Assembly (NCBI RefSeq): GCF_036416795.1
Contig: NZ_CP143867.1
Span: 5,510,001 to 5,574,000, forward strand
From: Bacteroides sp. MSB163
Lineage (GTDB): Bacteria > Bacteroidota > Bacteroidia > Bacteroidales > Bacteroidaceae
Direction of reading: 5' to 3'
Length of the DNA stretch: 64,000 nt
A program made the translations under genes and the position numbers. Positions within the stretch are counted from its first letter, which is position 1, and each line of letters starts with the position of its first letter. A model generated the notes under the pieces. It ran no database searches. It was given only the letters and a program-made list of their open reading frames with translations, and was not told where the DNA came from. Below are positions 18,732-28,230 of this stretch, piece after piece.

Positions 18732-21113
18732 ATGAAAAGATTCTTCCTATCAACTCTTTTGTTTTTACTCATCTCCAGTATGCAAAGTGGAGAGTTAATT
18801 AAAGACTATATACTATGGTACAATCGTCCGGCCTATAACCGGGGAGGAGATTTCAGTCAAACCGTCTCAAGAGGATTTCCGTACGATGAAGATTGGGAAA
18901 GATGGTCACTCCCGATAGGAAACGGAGCTATAGGAGCATGTCTTTTCGGACGGACTGATACGGAACGTATCCAGTTGGCAGAAAAAACAATGGGCAACAA
19001 AGGCGCTTACGGCATAGGTGGCTTCACTAATTTTGCAGAAATCTATCTGGATATCCATCATAATTATGCGCAAGATTACAAACGAGCCTTACGCCTGAAT
19101 GACGCCATTTCTACAGTCAGCTACAAGCATGAAGGCGTAGAATATCAACGGGAATATTTTGCCAACTATCCGGATAATGTAATTGCCGTGAAATTGAAAG
19201 CCAGTCAACCAGGCATGATGACATTCACAGTACGTCCGGTATTGCCCTATCTGCATCCTTTTGACAAAGAGCAAAACGGACGTAGCGGATACATACGTTC
19301 ACAAAATGATTTGATAATGCTGGAGGGTGAAATACAATATTTTCATCTGGCGTATGAAGGTCAGATTAAGGTAGTGAATTATGGAGGAACCACCACATGC
19401 AATGATAAAGAAGGCGAACCGGCTACAATTAGCATAAACAAGGCTGACAGTGTTGTGCTATATATATCCGTAGCAACTTCATATCAGTTGCAGGACAATG
19501 TTTTCCTATTGCCCAATGCCGAAAAATTCAAAGGTAATGCCTTACCCCACGACAAAGTTGCCAAATGTATCCATACTGCTACGAAGAAAGGATACGAACG
19601 TCTTCGTCAAGAACACATTGCCGACTATCAGCGGCTTTTCAACCGTGTAAATTTCAGTTTAACCGACCATATTCCCTCCATTACCACTGATAAGTTACTA
19701 TACCAATATCGCAACGGAAAACAAGATCCTTACCTGGAAGAACTGTTTTTTCAGTATGGGCGCTATTTGCTGATAGCTTCCTCGCGTCCGGGTTCACTTC
19801 CTGCTAATCTGCAAGGTGCCTGGAATCAATATCAATATGCCCCCTGGTCGGGGGGATACTGGCATAACGTGAATGTGCAGATGAACTACTGGCCGGCTTT
19901 CAATACAAATCTGGCCGAATCATTTATTCCATATATGGAATATAATGAAGCATTCCGTAAAGCAGCTGTTCAGGAAGCCATAAAATACATCACTCAAAAT
20001 AACCCGCAGGCACTCTCTCCCATAGCCGAAGAAAACGGATGGACAATCGGTACAGGTGCTACTGCCTTTGGTATATCAGGTCCCGGAGGCCATTCCGGAC
20101 CGGGAACAGGAGGGTTCACAGTCAAACTTTTCTGGGATTATTATGACTTCACACGCGACAAGCAACTCCTGAAAGACCATATATATCCCACCCTTCTGGG
20201 CATGGCGCAGTTCCTGTCCAAGACATTGAAGCCTCAACAAGATGGTACGCTCCTGGTTGATCCCTCATTCTCGCCCGAGCAGGTTCACCAGCAAACATAT
20301 TATCGCACCAAAGGATGTATATTCGACCAAAGCATGATTCTGGAAACCTATCATGACTTATTAGAAGCCGCGCGAATCCTGAATAAGAAGGATCCTTTCC
20401 TCGAAACGATAAGAAAACAGATCGATAAATTGGATGCCATACAAATCGGAACATCCGGGCAAATAAAGGAGTTCCGCGAAGAGAAGGAATATGGAGAGAT
20501 CGGACAATATGAACACCGCCACATATCCCAACTATGCGCCATGTATCCAGGCACCCTCATCAACTCAAACACCCCCGAATGGCTGGAAGCTGCCAAAGTG
20601 ACTTTGCAAAAGCGAGGCGACCAATCTACCGGATGGGGCATGGCACACAGGCAGAACTTATGGGCAAGGGCCAAGAATGGCAATAAAGCCTATGAATTGT
20701 ATCGGAACATACTAACTTACAAAACGTTGGAAAATCTTTGGGGCACTCATCCACCTTTCCAGATAGATGCCAATTTCGGAGCCACTGCCGGCATTGCAGA
20801 GATGTTATTGCAAAGTCACGAGGGATATATAGCCCCACTGGCTGCTATCCCCGACAAATGGGAAGATGGCAGTTTCAGCGGACTTATGGCACGCGGCAAC
20901 TTTCAGGTATCAGCTACATGGAAGGCTAGCAATATCCGGTTAATTCTCATTCACTCCAATATGGGCGAAGTCTGCCGGTTGAAATGTAGCAAGAAAGCCT
21001 ATATAACGGACAGCAAAGAGAAACCTGTAAAATTCAAGGTATCCGACAGCAATATCATAGAATTCAATACAAGAAAAGGAGAAACCTATAAAATCAATAT
21101 CCAGGAAGATTAA
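18732..21113 (+). CDS. GH95 alpha-L-fucosidase / alpha-L-galactosidase
   Basis: 793-residue secreted glycoside hydrolase family 95 enzyme that removes alpha-linked L-fucose or the related L-galactose by inversion. The frame is open from 18645, but I choose the Met at 18732, where a signal peptide (MKRFFLSTLLFLLISSMQSG) begins just downstream of a -7 box. The resulting length is normal for the family. The N-terminal domain contains EDWERWSLPIGNGAIGACLFG. Catalytic-site residues that fit the characterised family pattern are Asn379 and Asn381 in HNVNVQMNYW, Glu516 in DPSFSPEQ, and Asp679 in QIDANFGATAGIAEML. It is the first gene of the plus-strand enzyme cluster and lies 24 bp before GH29. Fucose or L-galactose preference is not decidable here. 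Confidence 0.94.
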   Translation: MKRFFLSTLLFLLISSMQSGELIKDYILWYNRPAYNRGGDFSQTVSRGFPYDEDWERWSLPIGNGAIGACLFGRTDTERIQLAEKTMGNKGAYGIGGFTNFAEIYLDIHHNYAQDYKRALRLNDAISTVSYKHEGVEYQREYFANYPDNVIAVKLKASQPGMMTFTVRPVLPYLHPFDKEQNGRSGYIRSQNDLIMLEGEIQYFHLAYEGQIKVVNYGGTTTCNDKEGEPATISINKADSVVLYISVATSYQLQDNVFLLPNAEKFKGNALPHDKVAKCIHTATKKGYERLRQEHIADYQRLFNRVNFSLTDHIPSITTDKLLYQYRNGKQDPYLEELFFQYGRYLLIASSRPGSLPANLQGAWNQYQYAPWSGGYWHNVNVQMNYWPAFNTNLAESFIPYMEYNEAFRKAAVQEAIKYITQNNPQALSPIAEENGWTIGTGATAFGISGPGGHSGPGTGGFTVKLFWDYYDFTRDKQLLKDHIYPTLLGMAQFLSKTLKPQQDGTLLVDPSFSPEQVHQQTYYRTKGCIFDQSMILETYHDLLEAARILNKKDPFLETIRKQIDKLDAIQIGTSGQIKEFREEKEYGEIGQYEHRHISQLCAMYPGTLINSNTPEWLEAAKVTLQKRGDQSTGWGMAHRQNLWARAKNGNKAYELYRNILTYKTLENLWGTHPPFQIDANFGATAGIAEMLLQSHEGYIAPLAAIPDKWEDGSFSGLMARGNFQVSATWKASNIRLILIHSNMGEVCRLKCSKKAYITDSKEKPVKFKVSDSNIIEFNTRKGETYKINIQED

Positions 21114-21137
21114 CAAATCAATAATTTTACTAACATT

Positions 21138-22577
21138 ATGAAGAAACATTATCCAGCAATCGCCACACTCCTAATCCTGTTCTTACTTACTTCCTCCATG
21201 CAGGCACAAAAGACGTTACCTGCCGATATGGAAATAGAACTGCACTATGGTGCCGACCGCTTAGGTAAACGTCTCGATCAGTCTATGCAGAAATTCAGAG
21301 AAAACCGCTTGGGAGCATTCATACACTGGGGTCTATACGCCATACCAGGAGGCGAATGGGAAGGCAAAGTATATAACGGAGCCGCCGAGTGGCTTAAGTC
21401 GTGGGCCAAAGTTCCCGCTGATGAATGGCTACAACTGATGCAGCAATGGAAACCTGAGAAATTCAATGCAAAAAGATGGGCACAAATGGCAAAAGAAATG
21501 GGAGTGAAATATGTAAAAATCACTACCAAACACCATGAGGGCTTCTGCCTATGGCCAAGTCAGTTCACCAAGTACACGGTAGCCAATACGCCCTACAAGA
21601 AAGATATCTTGGGAGAACTGGTAAAAGCCTATAACGATGCAGGCATTGATGTCCATTTCTACTTCTCCGTAATGGACTGGAGCCATCCGGACTGGCGATA
21701 CGACCTTAAGAACGAGGAAGATGAAAAAGCTTTCCAACGTTTTCTTACGTTCACGGACAATCAACTGAAAGAACTCGCCACCCGCTACCCCACCGTCAAA
21801 GACTTCTGGTTCGACGGAACCTGGGATGCAAGCATCAAGAAAAACGGCTGGTGGACTGCGCATGCCGAACGTATGCTAAAAGACCTCATCCCCGGCGTAA
21901 CCGTCAACAGTCGTTTGCGCGCCGATGATTATGGCAAAAGACACTTCGACAGCAACGGACACCTGATGGGAGACTACGAATCGGCCTACGAACGCCGGTT
22001 ACCCGATCCCGTAAAGGACCTGCAAGTAACGAAATGGGATTGGGAAGCCTGCATGACCATCCCCGAAAACCAATGGGGATACCACAAGGATTGGTCATTG
22101 AGCTATATCAAGAATCCGGTTGAGGTACTGGAACGCATTGTTCACGCTGTATCTATGGGAGGTAACATGGTAGTCAACTTCGGCCCCCAACCGGACGGAG
22201 ACTTCCGTGCAGAAGAAAAAGAACTTGCCAAAGTTATCGGTAAATGGACAACCCGGAACGGTGAATGCATCTATGCCTGTGGCTACGCCGGCTGGGAGAA
22301 ACAGGACTGGGGTTACTACACCGCCAAGAACCACCATGTCTACATGGTGGTATTCAATCGTCCCTACTCCGGACAGCTGACCGCCAAAACTCCAAAGGGA
22401 ACCCAAATTATCAAGGCTTCCCTACTGAACGGAGAGAACATAAAAGTCACCGAAACAGCCCGCAATGAATATAATGTAAGTATGCCCAAACATGAATTCA
22501 ACGAGCCTTTTGTCATCAAACTCGAAATAAAGTCATCCGAAAGTAAAACCAATAAATATCGTGAAGCACTCACCTAA
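21138..22577 (+). CDS. GH29 alpha-L-fucosidase
   Basis: 479-residue secreted retaining alpha-L-fucosidase. A signal peptide ends near SSMQAQ (residue 24). The N-terminal barrel shows LGAFIHWGLYAIPGGEW, the metal- and sugar-lining motif TTKHHEGFCLWPS (near residue 130), and the nucleophile motif DFWFDGTW, placing the catalytic Asp at 226. The distal GGNMVVNFGPQPDG motif and a short C-terminal beta-domain follow. It sits between GH95 (24 bp) and GH105 (12 bp) in one operon, so the target glycan probably carries L-fucose or a related deoxy sugar in more than one linkage. Linkage specificity and GH29 subfamily are not clear from the sequence. Confidence 0.95.
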   Translation: MKKHYPAIATLLILFLLTSSMQAQKTLPADMEIELHYGADRLGKRLDQSMQKFRENRLGAFIHWGLYAIPGGEWEGKVYNGAAEWLKSWAKVPADEWLQLMQQWKPEKFNAKRWAQMAKEMGVKYVKITTKHHEGFCLWPSQFTKYTVANTPYKKDILGELVKAYNDAGIDVHFYFSVMDWSHPDWRYDLKNEEDEKAFQRFLTFTDNQLKELATRYPTVKDFWFDGTWDASIKKNGWWTAHAERMLKDLIPGVTVNSRLRADDYGKRHFDSNGHLMGDYESAYERRLPDPVKDLQVTKWDWEACMTIPENQWGYHKDWSLSYIKNPVEVLERIVHAVSMGGNMVVNFGPQPDGDFRAEEKELAKVIGKWTTRNGECIYACGYAGWEKQDWGYYTAKNHHVYMVVFNRPYSGQLTAKTPKGTQIIKASLLNGENIKVTETARNEYNVSMPKHEFNEPFVIKLEIKSSESKTNKYREALT

Positions 22578-22589
22578 AAAAAAGTAAAA

Positions 22590-23699
22590 ATGAAACGTTT
22601 AATTATCTATTCCATCCTGTCCGTTACAGCCTTGTGTTCCTATGGACAAAGCTATTTTAATAAAACGGAAATAAAATCTATCATGAAACGTGTGGCAGAC
22701 TGGCAAATAGCCAATCCGGCAACAGGTGCGGAACATGACGACCTGAACTGGACCTATGCCGCACTGTACATGGGAATGATAGACTGGGCCGAATTGACCG
22801 AAAAAGAAGACGGTGACAGCCAATATTACAATTGGCTCCTGAAAATAGGCCGGCGGAATGCCTGGCAAATGGGAAAGTACATGTATCATGCAGACTTCAT
22901 CGCTGTAGGACAAGTCTTCCTAGAAATGTATCAGAAATATAACGATCGCAATATGATGCTTCCTACCCTGGCACGCACGGAATTCGTCATCAACCATCCT
23001 TCGGCCAGCACGCTGGAACTGGATTACAGAAATATGGCAAGCCTGGAACGCTGGTCATGGTGTGACGCACTGTTCATGGCTCCTCCCGTATATGCCAAAA
23101 TGTATATGCTGACGAATGACTGGAAATATATCGAATTCATGAATCGGGAATACAAAGCAACTTACGATTACCTTTTTGACAAAGAAGAAGAGCTTTTCTA
23201 CAGAGATCACCGCTACTTCAAACAGAAAGAGGCCAATGGTAAGAAAGTTTTCTGGGGACGCGGTAATGGCTGGGTGTTAGGCGGACTTTGTGAAATTCTC
23301 CAGACACTACCCCGAAATAACATGCACCGCCAATTCTACCAGGATCTCTTCATCACGTTGTCCAACCGCATCGTCCGGTTGCAGGGCAAGGACGGATATT
23401 GGCATGCAAGTCTGCTGGACCCCGACTCTTATCCTTCACCCGAAACAAGTGCCACCGGCTTCATTGTCTATGCACTGGCCTATGGTGTCAATGAAGGGTT
23501 ACTGGACAAAACAGTCATGATGCCCGCCATCGAGAAAGGTTGGCAAGCTCTCGTCAAGGCAGTGGAGAAAGACGGCAAGCTGGGTTATGTACAACCCATT
23601 GGTGCAGATCCCAAGAAAGTGACTCGTGAAATGACGGAGGTCTATGGTGTAGGAGCGTTCCTGCTGGCCGGCAACCAGATTTATAAAATGGTTCCATAA
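22590..23699 (+). CDS. GH105 unsaturated uronyl (rhamnogalacturonyl-type) hydrolase
   Basis: 369-residue secreted alpha6/alpha6-barrel enzyme that hydrolyses 4,5-unsaturated uronic acid from lyase products. A signal peptide ends near LCSYGQ (residue 20). Family landmarks are YHADFIAVGQVFLEMY (His100), WCDALFMAPP (probable catalytic Asp159), GRGNGWVLGGL near residue 224, and SATGFIVYALAYGV near residue 286. Members act on rhamnogalacturonan fragments, but close relatives in Bacteroides act on unsaturated glucuronic acid of arabinogalactan proteins. This is the second unsaturated-uronide hydrolase of the locus, next to the GH88 enzyme at 3288-4514. It is 12 bp from GH29 and 2 bp from the next GH2 gene. 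Confidence 0.93.
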   Translation: MKRLIIYSILSVTALCSYGQSYFNKTEIKSIMKRVADWQIANPATGAEHDDLNWTYAALYMGMIDWAELTEKEDGDSQYYNWLLKIGRRNAWQMGKYMYHADFIAVGQVFLEMYQKYNDRNMMLPTLARTEFVINHPSASTLELDYRNMASLERWSWCDALFMAPPVYAKMYMLTNDWKYIEFMNREYKATYDYLFDKEEELFYRDHRYFKQKEANGKKVFWGRGNGWVLGGLCEILQTLPRNNMHRQFYQDLFITLSNRIVRLQGKDGYWHASLLDPDSYPSPETSATGFIVYALAYGVNEGLLDKTVMMPAIEKGWQALVKAVEKDGKLGYVQPIGADPKKVTREMTEVYGVGAFLLAGNQIYKMVP

Positions 23700-23701
23700 C
23701 T

Positions 23702-25771
23702 ATGAGAAGACCGGTATTCATATTTTTATTATTTTGCCTTTGTGGCATCACTTCGCTGAAGGCACGCGACATCGTGCCCTTCAACGACAAGTGGTTTTTC
23801 AAGAAAGACTCACTCTCTACCGAAGTTACCCTTCCACACACCTGGAATGCTACGGATATGCAAATAAAGGCAAAAGCCTTTTATGAAGGAAGCGCCAGTT
23901 ACCGGAAAAGCTGTCTGTTTCCCGAATCCTGGAAAGGAAAACGCCTTTTCCTGCGCTTCGAAGGCGTAGGGAGTTGTGCGGAGGTATACGTCAACGGTAA
24001 ACTCACCGGAAGCCATAAGGGAGGATACTCCGCTTTTACATGCGAAATCCAAAACGAAATCAAATTCGGTGAAGAAAACGAAATCAAAGTGCTGGTGGAC
24101 AACACGGCACGCCCTGACGTTGTCCCTGTCAATCACAATCTGTTCGGCATATACGGCGGTATCTATCGCCCGGTATGGCTCATCATCACTGATAGCTGTA
24201 ACATTGCAGTAACCGATCATGCTTCATCGGGCGTATACATCTCACAAAAGAACGTATCGCGGCAATCAGCAGAAATCTCGGTAAAGGTAAAACTGGATAA
24301 TAACGGGCTATATCCCGTTCCCGTAATTTTGGAGAATGTAATCTATGACGTCACAGGCAAACAGATTGCTGCTGAACGCCAATCATTCGACCTGCAATTC
24401 CAAGGAATGCAGGCACGTACCAGTCATTTCAAACTAAAACGACCGCACCTGTGGCAGGGACGGGAAGATCCTTATCTGTACAAGGTCACCTCCCGCCTGT
24501 ATCAGAATGGAAAAGTAATTGATGAAATATCGCAACCGCTGGGACTGCGCAACTATGAAATAATCGCCGGAAAAGGTTTCTTCCTTAACGGGAAAAAGTA
24601 TCCCATGTACGGTGTCGCCCGCCATCAGGACTGGTGGGAAACCGGTGCTGCTCTCAGCAACGAGCAACACGATACAGATCTGGCTTTCATCATGGATATT
24701 GGAGCCACCACCGTTCGCTTCGCCCATTATCAGCAGTCAGAGTACCTCTATTCACGTTGCGACAGCTTGGGGCTGATCATTTGGGCTGAAATACCATTCG
24801 TAAACCGCGTTACCGGCAAAGAGTGGGAAAATGCGCACAACCAACTGCGCGAATTGATCCGTCAAAGTTTCAACCACCCTTCCATCTACGTTTGGGGATT
24901 ACACAATGAAGTTTATCACCCCCATGCCTATACGACACAACTTACCCGCTCCCTGCACGACCTGGCTAAGACGGAAGATCCCGGACGATACACTGTAGCC
25001 GTGAACGGCTATGGCCATGCCGAACATCCGGTAAACATGCAAGCTGACATCCAGGGCATGAACCGCTATTTCGGCTGGTATGAAAAGAAAATCCGGGATA
25101 TTGATGCTTGGGTAGAACATTTGGAAACGGAATACCCCGAAATGAAACTGATGCTGACGGAGTACGGAGCCGATGCAAACCTCCAACATCAGACTGAGTT
25201 TCTGGGAGAATCGCTGAACTGGACTAAAGAGTTTTATCCCGAAACATTCCAGACCAAAACCCTTGAATATCAGTGGTCAGTAATAGCAAAACACCCGTAC
25301 ATCATTGCCTCATACGTATGGAATATGTTCGACTTTGCCTGCCCGATGTGGGAACGCGGAGGGGTACCGGCACGCAACATGAAAGGCCTGGTTACCTTCG
25401 ACCGTAAAACCCTAAAGGATTCTTATTTCTGGTACAAAGCCAACTGGAGTAAAAATCCCGTCCTCTATCTGACTCAAAGGAGAAACGACCAGCGAGAAAC
25501 CCGAACCACCAGTGTCACAGTATATTCCAACCTCGGCACCCCGAAAGTTTTCCTGAACGGGAAAGCATTGGACAACATCCGGAAAGGATATACGGCAGTA
25601 CATTATATCATTGACAACGTGACACTGGCAAATGGGGAAAACAAGCTGCAAGCCGTCATTACAGACCGGAACGGAAAGAAATATGCCGACGAAATAACAT
25701 GGCATTATCAAGGTGAACAACGCCGGAGCACCGATAACCGTGAAAACCGGAACGAACACTCCGGCTTCTGA
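23702..25771 (+). CDS. GH2 beta-galactosidase/beta-glucuronidase family enzyme
   Basis: 689-residue secreted GH2 enzyme with a signal peptide (MRRPVFIFLLFCLCGITSLKA). The sugar-binding domain (LPHTWNA near residue 44, FEGVGSCAEVYVNG) is followed by an Ig-like domain and a TIM barrel. The acid/base is Glu403 in WGLHNEV and the nucleophile is Glu487 in MLTEYGAD. It is shorter than the LacZ-type GH2 at the left edge and has a small C-terminal DUF4982-like beta-domain (VTVYSNLGTPKVFLNGK). In PULs, enzymes of this shape are mostly beta-galactosidases, and a few are beta-glucuronidases. It starts 2 bp after the GH105 stop, so the two are translationally coupled. Confidence 0.93.
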   Translation: MRRPVFIFLLFCLCGITSLKARDIVPFNDKWFFKKDSLSTEVTLPHTWNATDMQIKAKAFYEGSASYRKSCLFPESWKGKRLFLRFEGVGSCAEVYVNGKLTGSHKGGYSAFTCEIQNEIKFGEENEIKVLVDNTARPDVVPVNHNLFGIYGGIYRPVWLIITDSCNIAVTDHASSGVYISQKNVSRQSAEISVKVKLDNNGLYPVPVILENVIYDVTGKQIAAERQSFDLQFQGMQARTSHFKLKRPHLWQGREDPYLYKVTSRLYQNGKVIDEISQPLGLRNYEIIAGKGFFLNGKKYPMYGVARHQDWWETGAALSNEQHDTDLAFIMDIGATTVRFAHYQQSEYLYSRCDSLGLIIWAEIPFVNRVTGKEWENAHNQLRELIRQSFNHPSIYVWGLHNEVYHPHAYTTQLTRSLHDLAKTEDPGRYTVAVNGYGHAEHPVNMQADIQGMNRYFGWYEKKIRDIDAWVEHLETEYPEMKLMLTEYGADANLQHQTEFLGESLNWTKEFYPETFQTKTLEYQWSVIAKHPYIIASYVWNMFDFACPMWERGGVPARNMKGLVTFDRKTLKDSYFWYKANWSKNPVLYLTQRRNDQRETRTTSVTVYSNLGTPKVFLNGKALDNIRKGYTAVHYIIDNVTLANGENKLQAVITDRNGKKYADEITWHYQGEQRRSTDNRENRNEHSGF

Positions 25772-25820
25772 ATGGAGCCGCAAATGGACAATTATAGCAT
25801 ATAAAACAGATAAAATAATA

Positions 25821-25851
25821 AGGTCGGTATCAATTTACCGACCTATATTTG
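25821..25851 (+). promoter_or_regulatory. Hairpin and overlapping -7 box before the lyase gene
   Basis: The 115-bp gap between GH2 and PL8 contains a perfect 9-bp inverted repeat AGGTCGGTA (25821-25829) / TACCGACCT (25836-25844). It is directly followed by TATATTTG (25844-25851), which fits the TAnnTTTG -7 consensus and ends 35 bp before the lyase ATG. The lyase may therefore have its own promoter, with the palindrome as operator or as a weak terminator of the upstream operon. Confidence 0.4.
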
Positions 25852-25886
25852 CCCCAACTTAAATAATACATTAAACCGAAAATAAT

Positions 25887-28037
25887 ATGAAGACCACAAT
25901 CCGGCTTATAACATTAATTGTCATAGGGAGTCTGATGTCAGCAAAAGCCTATTCGGCCAGTTTTGCTCCAAACACTCCGGATCCCGATAACGAGTATGAA
26001 GCGTTAATGCAGAAAATCAGGCTTGACTTTGCCAAAAACCCTTCCATTGATAAAGATTTAAAGACCTACAACGAGGCTGACGGCTCATTCACAGATGTGG
26101 ATTACGCCAGTATCGAACGAACCAACTGGCCGCCAATGAAACACATTGACCGTCTCTCCGACTTTGCTTTCGCCTATACCAATCCCCAAAACAAGTATTA
26201 TAAAGACGAAAATCTGTTTACTAAAATTCAAAAAGGGCTGGAATACTGGCATGAACGCAACCCGTGGTGCCACAATTGGTGGTACAATCAAATAGCGGAA
26301 CCTCAACGCCTGGGCATAATACTGATACAAATGCGTACAGGCGAGAAACAGCTTCCGGCAGAACTTGAAAAGAAGATTTTGGAACGAATAGAGAAGGATG
26401 GCGGACATCCTGCCAAATGGACAGGCGCCAATCGTACCGACATTGCACTGCACTGGATCTATCGGGCGTGTCTTTCTGAAAATGAAACCGACCTGAAAAT
26501 TGCACTCGAAAACGCATACAGTCCCATAGTATATACCACCAAAGAAGGTTTTCAGCACGACAACAGCTACTTTCAGCATGGTGCACAACTCTATATCGGT
26601 GGCTATGGAGACGAAATTCTGAAAGGTGTCACCCAAATAGCCATGTATACCAAAGGAACCCAATATGCAATTCCTCAGGATAAACTGGCATTACTGAGCA
26701 GATTCATGCGTGAAACTTATTATGCCACCATGCGCGGACAATATATGCTGTTCGATGTATTGGGAAGAGGTGTAAGTCGTCCTGGAGTCACTAAAAAATC
26801 CCATACAGGCTTATTCGCCAAACGTATGATTGAACTTGATCCGGCTCACACCAATGAATACGAAGAAATCATCTCACGCCTGAGTGGAAAACAGCCTGCT
26901 GACTATGCTTTGTCACCCAGACATACCCACTATTTCCGTGGAGATTATACCTTACATATACGTCCTGCCTACACTTTTGATGTCCGGATGGTATCTACAC
27001 GAACAGCCCGTTGCGAATATGGGAATGGAGAGAATCTGAAAACCTACTTCATGTCCGATGGATGTACCAACATAGTTACCGAAGGAAATGAATATGCCAA
27101 TATCTTCCCGGTCTGGAACTGGACTCGCATCCCAGGAATAACAGCCCCACAAGTTCCCCAAATACCTTTAGCAGCCAGTGACTGGCAAACACCCGGCACT
27201 TCTACTTTTGCCGGAGGAGTGTCCGACAGCCTTTATGGAGCATCTGTCTATTCATACACTGATTCATACTCCGACATCAATACCAGTGCACGGAAAGCAT
27301 GGTTTTTCTTCGATGAGGAAGTGGTATGTCTGGGAGCAGGTATCCACTCTACGTCTCAATATCCTGTGTATACAACCGTAAACCAGTGCCTGTCCACTTC
27401 CGGAAAAGCTATATTACGCCACAAAAATAAACAGACTGAAATAGCACAGGGCAATTTCAACTACACTTCTCCTGAGTGGATCCTTCACAATAAAATAGGG
27501 TACTTATTCCCAAATGGTGGAGATTTATTCGTATCCAACCAGCCGCAAACAGGAAGCTGGTATGATATCAATCACACTGCTCCCAAAGATAGTGTGCAAA
27601 AAGATGTCTTCACTATATGCCTTGACCATGGCGAACAACCATCAGATGAAACTTATGCTTACATTATCGTACCTGGCATGCAAACAGCCGATGAGGTAAA
27701 AAAGTATCAGAAGAAAAAAAACATTGAAATTCTATCCAACACAGAAAATCTGCAAGCAGTCAGAAGCAATAAATCAGATCTATTGCAAATGATATTTTAC
27801 TGCGCAGGAGAGTTCACATACAAAGATCTCACAGTAAAGGTAGATAAAGCCTGTGCATTAATGGTAAAAATAAAGGGTCAAAATGAAATGCAACTTCATA
27901 TAGCAGATCCGGGACAGACGCAATCCAATATAACCATAGACATCCGGATGCGAAAACAATCAAAAACAATCAATTGTGATTACCGGAACAGTGGCATTTA
28001 TGCCGGATCTACCAAGGCCTTTGATATCGTCCTTTAA
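25887..28037 (+). CDS. PL8-family polysaccharide lyase
   Basis: 716-residue secreted lyase of the chondroitin AC/hyaluronate/xanthan lyase family (PL8). It cleaves the bond to the C4 of a uronic acid by beta-elimination and leaves an unsaturated uronide. A signal peptide ends near AYSASFA. The alpha-toroid domain carries the active-site set with near family spacing: Asn182 in GANRTD, His231 in FQHGAQLY, Tyr240 in GGYG, Arg294 and Arg298 in LGRGVSRPG. His-to-Tyr (9) and Tyr-to-Arg (54) match chondroitin AC lyase as I remember it. The beta-sandwich domains follow and end near residue 716. The PUL has no sulfatase, so a glycosaminoglycan target is doubtful. Its products would feed the GH88 and GH105 enzymes. 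Confidence 0.92.
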   Translation: MKTTIRLITLIVIGSLMSAKAYSASFAPNTPDPDNEYEALMQKIRLDFAKNPSIDKDLKTYNEADGSFTDVDYASIERTNWPPMKHIDRLSDFAFAYTNPQNKYYKDENLFTKIQKGLEYWHERNPWCHNWWYNQIAEPQRLGIILIQMRTGEKQLPAELEKKILERIEKDGGHPAKWTGANRTDIALHWIYRACLSENETDLKIALENAYSPIVYTTKEGFQHDNSYFQHGAQLYIGGYGDEILKGVTQIAMYTKGTQYAIPQDKLALLSRFMRETYYATMRGQYMLFDVLGRGVSRPGVTKKSHTGLFAKRMIELDPAHTNEYEEIISRLSGKQPADYALSPRHTHYFRGDYTLHIRPAYTFDVRMVSTRTARCEYGNGENLKTYFMSDGCTNIVTEGNEYANIFPVWNWTRIPGITAPQVPQIPLAASDWQTPGTSTFAGGVSDSLYGASVYSYTDSYSDINTSARKAWFFFDEEVVCLGAGIHSTSQYPVYTTVNQCLSTSGKAILRHKNKQTEIAQGNFNYTSPEWILHNKIGYLFPNGGDLFVSNQPQTGSWYDINHTAPKDSVQKDVFTICLDHGEQPSDETYAYIIVPGMQTADEVKKYQKKKNIEILSNTENLQAVRSNKSDLLQMIFYCAGEFTYKDLTVKVDKACALMVKIKGQNEMQLHIADPGQTQSNITIDIRMRKQSKTINCDYRNSGIYAGSTKAFDIVL

Positions 28038-28081
28038 TCATATCACAATCAATTGACCTAACACAATATCAACTTTCCCCT

Positions 28082-28123
28082 AAAGTCTCAATCAGTTGAA
28101 TAATCAATCTTGATTGAGACTTT
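28082..28123. terminator. Bidirectional terminator after the lyase gene
   Basis: Perfect 13-bp inverted repeat AAAGTCTCAATCA (28082-28094) / TGATTGAGACTTT (28111-28123), lying between the convergent PL8 and SPOR-protein genes. A second imperfect stem (about 28141-28176) and a small one (GAAAGG/CCTTTC, about 28181-28200) follow. They may terminate transcription from the other direction. Confidence 0.7.
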
Positions 28124-28230
28124 GTTCATCTCACAAAAAAGAAGAGCGTATCAAAATTTCTTTTAATACACTCTCATCTTGAAAGGGAAGTTTTCCTTTC
28201 TATCAATCAAATATCAAATAAAATCTAATA

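Noticed and set aside
25887..28037. Glycosaminoglycan (chondroitin/hyaluronan) PUL
   Set aside because: The lyase family would fit, but no sulfatase is present, and GH95, GH29 and GH105 are not expected for such a locus. It is kept only as a remote option.
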